Position numbers and translations under genes: made by a program. This document shows, piece after piece, positions 59,741 through 64,000 of a DNA stretch of 64,000 nucleotides (position 1 is its first letter; each line of letters opens with the position of its first letter). The notes under the pieces are model-generated. The model ran no database searches. It was not told where the DNA came from and saw only the letters and a list, made by a program, of their open reading frames with translations. Source of the DNA: DATBSL01 sp964561785 (GTDB taxonomy: Bacteria > Acidobacteriota > Vicinamibacteria > Fen-336); the NCBI GenBank assembly GCA_964561785.1, contig CAZLRF010000016.1, forward strand, positions 25,812-89,811, written 5' to 3'.

Positions 59741-60715
59741 CTAGAACCCGGCGTTGTGGCAGCGGTCCTTGACGATGAAGGACACGTAGGAGACTCCGGA
59801 GGGCGGGTTGAGGACGATGTCGATCTCCTCGTGGATCCGGTTACCCGCGGACACCTTCTTGACCTGGAGGATGTCGCCCTGGTAGACGAAGCCGCAGAAC
59901 CCCTTCGCGCGGATCTTTCGCTCGACCGCGGCGATGTAGCCGTCCTGGTTGGCGATCCGCCACGAGGGCAGGGCCAGCCGGTCGGGGGCGAAGTCGGGGT
60001 TGCCGCCGCCCGAGATCTCCCCCTTGTCGAAGAGCTGGGGGTTCTCGTTGAGGACCTCGACCATCGCCTGGTAGATCTCGGCCCCGTAGGCGCCGGGGGT
60101 GTTCTTGATCGAGAAGCAGAAGGTCGCGCGGTCGCCGGGGAGCGAGCAGGTGAGGTCGCCGTAGCGCGGAAAGTCGGGCTTCGGATCGGGCACCGGCGTG
60201 CCCCACCCCGCCTGCCACGCGTTCGAGCCCTTGTTCGCGTTGCGCACCCCGCCGTCGCCCGCGATGAGGTCGTACTGCTCCACGACGCACCCGTCCGCCG
60301 AGCGCACGAAGATCTCGTCGCCCTTCTCGTTCCCGTAGTCCCAGGCCCCGCACATGTTGACGGCCTGAAGAGCGTCGACGACCCGCTTGCGGAAGAGGTC
60401 GAGGTCGTAGATGCGGTTCTCGCCGGGGTACATCGCCCCCGGCGTCGTCGTCGCGACGTCGACCGCGGCCTGGAGGTCGGCGGCGAGTGCCTGCGGCCCC
60501 ACCGGGCGGGTCGCGCAGTCGACGGTGGGGGCGGAGAGCCGGCAGGCGACGGGCTGGCTGGGGGTGGGAGTGGGCGCGGGCGTCGGCACGGGCGTCGGCG
60601 TGACCACGGGACCGGGGTCGGACGGTCCGGCGGACCCGCCCCCGCACGCGGCGAGGAGGGAGAAAGAGAGCACCGGGGCCGCGGCGGCGAGGATGGACGG
60701 GGCTTTCTGCATCAT
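59741..60715 (-). CDS. Hypothetical lipoprotein with Thr/Pro linker
   Basis: A 324-residue exported protein: lipobox LAAC (Cys24), then a Thr/Pro repeat linker (residues 39-53, TPTPVPTPAPTPTP) and a 270-residue domain with eight or so cysteines, including CGAWDYGNEKGDEI, DGCVVEQYDLIAGDGG and KDRCHNAGF. The Cys and Trp spacing suggest a compact disulfide-rich fold. I see no catalytic motif I can name. The linker indicates surface exposure. It is convergent with the S9 peptidase (stop codons about 50 bases apart). Confidence 0.65.
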   Translation of the reverse strand: MMQKAPSILAAAAPVLSFSLLAACGGGSAGPSDPGPVVTPTPVPTPAPTPTPSQPVACRLSAPTVDCATRPVGPQALAADLQAAVDVATTTPGAMYPGENRIYDLDLFRKRVVDALQAVNMCGAWDYGNEKGDEIFVRSADGCVVEQYDLIAGDGGVRNANKGSNAWQAGWGTPVPDPKPDFPRYGDLTCSLPGDRATFCFSIKNTPGAYGAEIYQAMVEVLNENPQLFDKGEISGGGNPDFAPDRLALPSWRIANQDGYIAAVERKIRAKGFCGFVYQGDILQVKKVSAGNRIHEEIDIVLNPPSGVSYVSFIVKDRCHNAGF

Positions 60716-60904
60716 GCGCCCTCATTCTCGCACGAGCGCGCGGCGCGGTCGCGGTCATAAGGTGTCAAGGCCGGGCGGCTGCCCGGGCACGGAGCGCGCT
60801 CGGAACATCCGTCGCCTGTGCTACGTTCGTTGCCGCAGGAGAAAGGGGGCCTTCTCGACTCCGGGCGGGGTGACGCCCCGCGGCCCCTGGGGGGGGAGGG
60901 ACAC

Positions 60905-61561
60905 GTGCTCGATCCCGAGGACATCGTCGGCGGACTGCTCCGCGGCGCATTGAGCAGCCGCGGGAAGTCGTGGAAGCGCACGAGGCGCGCGGTACGAGGC
61001 AGCGGCCTCGTGAACGCGAAAACCCTCCTCGCCGCCGCGGGCGTCGCCTGGGGTCTCTACGAGACCTGGCAGGCCGAGCAGGCGCGTCCCGCCCCCTCCG
61101 CCGGGGGCCCGGCGGCGTCTCCGGTCCCCGGGGGGCTCGCGGCGCCCCCTCCCCTGCCCGGCACGTCGCCCGCCGAGTCGGATGGCCTGCCCGCCCCCGT
61201 GATGCAGCTCCTCCGGCTGATGGTCTCTGCCGCCCGAGCCGACGGCGAGCTGGGGACCGCCGAGCGCGAGCGCATCCTCGCCGAGGCGCGCGAGGTGGGC
61301 GCGGAGGCGGCCGTGATCCGCGAGATCGAGAACCCCCGCCCGCTCGGCGAGGTGGTGGAGGGCGCGCGCGACCCGCACTTCAAGGAGCAGCTCTACACCC
61401 TCGCCTACACGATCGTCCGGGCGGACGAGGCGGTGACCGGCGGGGAGCGGATCTACCTCGCGCAGCTCGCGAACCGGCTGGGGCTCGCCCCGGAGACGGT
61501 CTCGCGCCTCGAGACAGAGGCCGCCGGCCGCATCGACGCCGCCCGCGAGAGCGACGACTGA
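60905..61561 (+). CDS. TerB-like/DUF533 tellurite-resistance-type protein
   Basis: A 218-residue protein: a start helix region (DPEDIVGGLLRGALSSRGK), a weak membrane segment (LLAAAGVAWGLYETWQAEQA), a Pro/Ala linker, then a TerB-like helical domain (LLRLMVSAARADGELGTAER, FKEQLYTLAYTIVRADEAVT) ending NRLGLAPETVSRLE. The helix-rich TerB domain, also seen in DUF533 (YebE), is a metal- or membrane-linked scaffold in stress responses. GGGGAGGG is 4-5 bases before the GTG at 60905. A -10-like TACGTT lies at 60822 and a short GC hairpin at 60865-60881 is in the leader. Confidence 0.75.
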   Translation: MLDPEDIVGGLLRGALSSRGKSWKRTRRAVRGSGLVNAKTLLAAAGVAWGLYETWQAEQARPAPSAGGPAASPVPGGLAAPPPLPGTSPAESDGLPAPVMQLLRLMVSAARADGELGTAERERILAEAREVGAEAAVIREIENPRPLGEVVEGARDPHFKEQLYTLAYTIVRADEAVTGGERIYLAQLANRLGLAPETVSRLETEAAGRIDAARESDD

Positions 61562-61584
61562 GCCCGATCAAGGAGACACCCGAC

Positions 61585-62616
61585 ATGTCCTCGACCCCCC
61601 AGTGGTACATGGCGATCGGCGGCCAGCAGGTCGGCCCGGTGAGCGAGCAGGACGTCGTCCAGGCGATCCGCAGCGGCAGCGCGGACGCGGCGACCCTCGT
61701 CTTCGTGGCCGGGATGCAGGGCTGGACGCCCCTGCGCGACGTGCCGAAGTTCCAGCCCCACCTCCCGGCGGCCGCGCCGCCGGCGGTGCCGGCCCACGCC
61801 GCCCCCTCGGTGCCCCGCGCGCACGAGATCGCCTACCGCATCGAGGGCGAGGACCTGCAGTTCGTCGAGGTCGAGCTCGACCCCGGGGAGAGCGTCGTGG
61901 CCGAGGCGGGAGTGCTCATGTACATGACCGCCGGGGTCCAGATGGAGACCATCTTCGGCGACGCGAGCGGCCAGGGCCAGTCGAAGGGCCTCATGGGGGC
62001 GCTGCTCGGCGCAGGCAAGCGCGTCCTGACCGGCGAGAGCCTCTTCATGACCGTCTTCACCGCGCAGGGCGGGTCGAAGGAGAAGGTGGGCTTCGCCGCC
62101 CCGTACCCCGGACGCATCCTCCCCATGGACCTGCGAAGGCTGGGCGGCGAGCTCGTCTGCCAGAAGGACTCGTTCCTGTGCGCGGCGAAGGGGGTCTCGA
62201 TCGACATCGCGTTCCAGAAGAAGATCGGGGTCGGCCTGTTCGGCGGCGAGGGCTTCATCATGCAGCGCCTGCGGGGCGACGGCCTCGCCTTCGTCCACGC
62301 GGGCGGCATGCTCACCGAGAAGCAGCTCGCCCCCGGCGAGACCCTGCGCGTCGACACCGGCTGCCTCGTGGCCCTCCAGCCCTCGGTCACCTACGACGTG
62401 CAGTTCGTCGGCGGGGTGAAGACGGCCCTGTTCGGAGGGGAGGGCCTGTTCTTCGCGACGCTCACCGGCCCGGGCCACGTGTGGCTCCAGTCCCTCCCTT
62501 TGAGCCGCATGGCCGACCGGATCGCGAGGGCCATCCCCGGGATCGGCCGCGGTCGCAAGGGCGAGGGCTCTATCCTCGACGTCGTGGGCATCGGGAACGT
62601 GATCGACGGCGAGTGA
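61585..62616 (+). CDS. GYF_2 domain - TIGR00266/AIM24 family protein
   Basis: A 343-residue fusion. Residues 1-60 are a GYF_2-type domain (WYMAIGGQQVGPVSEQDVVQ, ending GWTPLRDV), used to bind Pro-rich or membrane partners. The rest is the TIGR00266/AIM24 beta-helix-like fold (YRIEGEDLQFVEVELDPGES, TGESLFMTVFTAQGG, GGELVCQKDSFLCAAKGVSI, VGLFGGEGFIMQRLRGDGLA). Bacterial members are cytoplasmic and of unknown function; the GYF fusion suggests it is brought to a partner. AAGGAG is 8 bases before the ATG. It follows the TerB-like gene by 24 bases, so they are cotranscribed. Confidence 0.88.
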   Translation: MSSTPQWYMAIGGQQVGPVSEQDVVQAIRSGSADAATLVFVAGMQGWTPLRDVPKFQPHLPAAAPPAVPAHAAPSVPRAHEIAYRIEGEDLQFVEVELDPGESVVAEAGVLMYMTAGVQMETIFGDASGQGQSKGLMGALLGAGKRVLTGESLFMTVFTAQGGSKEKVGFAAPYPGRILPMDLRRLGGELVCQKDSFLCAAKGVSIDIAFQKKIGVGLFGGEGFIMQRLRGDGLAFVHAGGMLTEKQLAPGETLRVDTGCLVALQPSVTYDVQFVGGVKTALFGGEGLFFATLTGPGHVWLQSLPLSRMADRIARAIPGIGRGRKGEGSILDVVGIGNVIDGE

Positions 62617-62617
62617 C

Positions 62618-64000
62618 TCACTCCGGCGAGCCGAGGCGGCCCTTCAGCCACGTCTCGACCTGCTTCGACGCACCGTTGGCGGCGCCGGACCAGGTGTTCC
62701 ACCCCTTGATCGAGTCCTGGCCGGTCAGCTCGACGGACGTGGCGCCGAGGAGGACCCGGACCCGGACCTTGCGCATCCCGATCACGGCGGGCTCGCGGCC
62801 CCGCTCGAGCACCTGCACGACGGCGTCCGCATCGGCCCGGCTCCCCACGAGCTCGAGCGCGTCCCGTTTCGCGATCGCCTCCTCGAGGTCCTTCAGGGAG
62901 TCCACGACGTCCTGGCGATCGGACTTCTTGAACAAGGCGGGCTCGAGCTTCGCCTCGCAGTAGACGCGGATCCGGCCCGACGCGGCCCGCGGGGCGACCG
63001 GCGCGGGCTCGACGGCCGCGGGCCGCGGCGTGGGGGTCGGCAGGGGCGTCGGTTCGGCGGTCGGCGGAGGGGAGGGCCGGGGCGAGGGCCGGGGGGAGAG
63101 CCGCGGGGTGGGCGTGGGACGGGAGGCGGCGGCCAGGGACGGCGCCGCCGTCGCCGTGACGGCCGGAGAGGGGGACGGCGCCGACAGGGGGGTGGCCCGC
63201 GGCAGCGCGAGCCGCCCCAAGACCGCCACGCCGCCGGCAAGGGCCAGGATGGCTGCGGCGGCCCACGCGATGCGGAGCACCGGGCGCCGGGGCGCCGGGG
63301 CCGGCCGCCCACGCGGCGTCGGCTCGGCCACGAGGGTCGGCAGCGTCTCGGCGGCGGGGGGCGGCGGCGCGCCGGCCGCCGCTGCCGCGAGCGCGTCCGC
63401 GAACGCGCCCGCCGAGGGCCAGCGGTCGGCGGGCGCCTTGGCCAGCGCGCGGCGGACGACCGCGGCGAGCGGCGGCGCGAGCTCCGAGGCCGGCGGCTGC
63501 GGCACGGGCTCCTGCACGTGCTTCATCAGGATCGCGACCGGGGTCGTGCCCGTGTAGGGCACGCGCCCGGTCAGGCACTCGAAGGCCATGACGCCGAGGG
63601 CGTAGACGTCGGCGAGGCGGTCGACCTTCGCCCCCATGGCCTGCTCGGGCGCCATGTAGCTCGGGCTGCCCTGGATGAGGCCGGTGGCGGTCACGATCGG
63701 CGAGCCCTCGAGCATCCGCGCGATGCCGAAGTACCCGCCGCCGAGCAGACGCATCGCCATCCAGGGCCGCCCGCTTTCGATGCCGTAGCCGTGGATCGGC
63801 ACCACGTGGGGGTGCTCGAGCCGCGCCGCCACGCGCGCCTCGTGCCGGAAGCGCTCGGCGAAGGCCGGGTCGTGGAGGAACTCGGCGGGCAGGATCTTGA
63901 GCGCGACGTCCCGCTCGAGGGCGGGGTCGTGGGCACGGTACACGGCGGCCATGCCGCCGCGGCCGAGCGGCGCCACGATCCGGTAGGGCCCGAAGCTCGC
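62618..64000 (-). CDS. Ser/Thr kinase-like protein lacking the catalytic loop (5'-partial)
   Basis: At least 460 residues, open at the right edge of the window. The visible part starts in the glycine loop (PLGRGGMAAVYRA), has the ATP lysine (VALKILP) and alpha-C Glu region (RHEARVAARLEHPHVVPIHG). Then WMAMRLLGGG runs directly into YFGIARMLEGSPIVT and GSPSYMAPEQAMG. The usual 50-60 residues between, containing HRDxxxxN, are absent and the DFG Asp is Tyr. After the kinase core come a membrane helix (AWAAAAILALAGGVAVLGRL), a Thr/Pro-rich linker and a C-terminal domain (VYCEAKLEPALFKKSDRQDV) seen in no family I know. It is probably a pseudokinase, or the deletion is an assembly error. Confidence 0.8.
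   Translation of the reverse strand, partial: ASFGPYRIVAPLGRGGMAAVYRAHDPALERDVALKILPAEFLHDPAFAERFRHEARVAARLEHPHVVPIHGYGIESGRPWMAMRLLGGGYFGIARMLEGSPIVTATGLIQGSPSYMAPEQAMGAKVDRLADVYALGVMAFECLTGRVPYTGTTPVAILMKHVQEPVPQPPASELAPPLAAVVRRALAKAPADRWPSAGAFADALAAAAAGAPPPPAAETLPTLVAEPTPRGRPAPAPRRPVLRIAWAAAAILALAGGVAVLGRLALPRATPLSAPSPSPAVTATAAPSLAAASRPTPTPRLSPRPSPRPSPPPTAEPTPLPTPTPRPAAVEPAPVAPRAASGRIRVYCEAKLEPALFKKSDRQDVVDSLKDLEEAIAKRDALELVGSRADADAVVQVLERGREPAVIGMRKVRVRVLLGATSVELTGQDSIKGWNTWSGAANGASKQVETWLKGRLGSPE

Overview
This window comes from a very GC-rich, Gram-negative bacterium. Outer-membrane and periplasmic markers are plentiful: a TolC-type channel, RND/MacA-type adaptors with lipoboxes, and several lipoproteins. 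Hanks-type Ser/Thr kinases with C-terminal membrane segments, a class I FbaB-type aldolase, a phosphofructokinase with pyrophosphate-type active-site residues, TIGR00266-type proteins and HNH/DUF222-like proteins all fit Acidobacteriota (perhaps a Thermoanaerobaculia- or Vicinamibacteria-like lineage). That assignment is inference, because no rRNA gene is present. The run of 100 Ns at 8118-8217 is flanked by the same 55 bases on both sides, which points to a scaffolded short-read or metagenome assembly. I see no tRNA, rRNA, CRISPR array, integrase or insertion sequence. No gene-free stretch exceeds 300 bases; the longest are 50283-50521, 51641-51862, 60716-60904 and 2069-2266.

Layout. 1-2068 (minus): ArsR regulator, TolC-like channel and the start of an RND adaptor, a metal- or drug-efflux operon running off the left edge. 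2267-5452 (plus): orphan transhydrogenase alpha subunit, SirB1-like protein and FbaB aldolase, closed by an intrinsic terminator. 5594-10924: Cys-cluster protein, a large FHA/TIG membrane protein holding the assembly gap, a small membrane protein, a YbaK-type deacylase and a tandem universal stress protein. 10946-15942: Kbl, then a MacA-like adaptor divergent from two FtsX-type permeases. 15933-19771 (minus): a sulfur-handling cluster (DsrE-like, rhodanese/MBL, TusA-like) followed by a ClC channel. 19876-29075: PFK, CzcD-type exporter, FmdB-like proteins, UbiX, an NfeD/slipin pair with a transglutaminase-like and a DJ-1-like protein, and a PHP phosphoesterase. 29218-31451: galT-galK. 32211-37449: divergent xanthine-dehydrogenase-like proteins with a SulP permease. 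37498-42686: GH29 fucosidase, lipoprotein, threonine dehydratase-like enzyme, saccharopine-dehydrogenase-like enzyme and HNH protein. 42764-49030 (minus): NurA-HerA-SbcD(Mre11)-SbcC(Rad50), a compact double-strand-break resection operon. 49101-64000: DUF2252, a pair of related secreted/membrane proteins, a LysM protein, phosphatase-amidase, kinase, glycosyltransferase, S9 peptidase, lipoprotein, TerB-like and AIM24-like proteins, and a kinase lacking its catalytic loop.

The most notable features are: (i) the archaeal-style NurA-HerA-Mre11-Rad50 operon; (ii) a recurring TANNNT box placed 6-9 bases before many start codons that lack a Shine-Dalgarno sequence, suggesting frequent leaderless transcription; (iii) a kinase whose HRD loop has been cleanly removed in frame; (iv) a xanthine-dehydrogenase-like molybdenum subunit without its catalytic Glu; (v) a ClC channel with an altered selectivity filter in a persulfide-handling operon; and (vi) an assembly gap that can be closed in silico to restore a 948-residue FHA-TIG protein.
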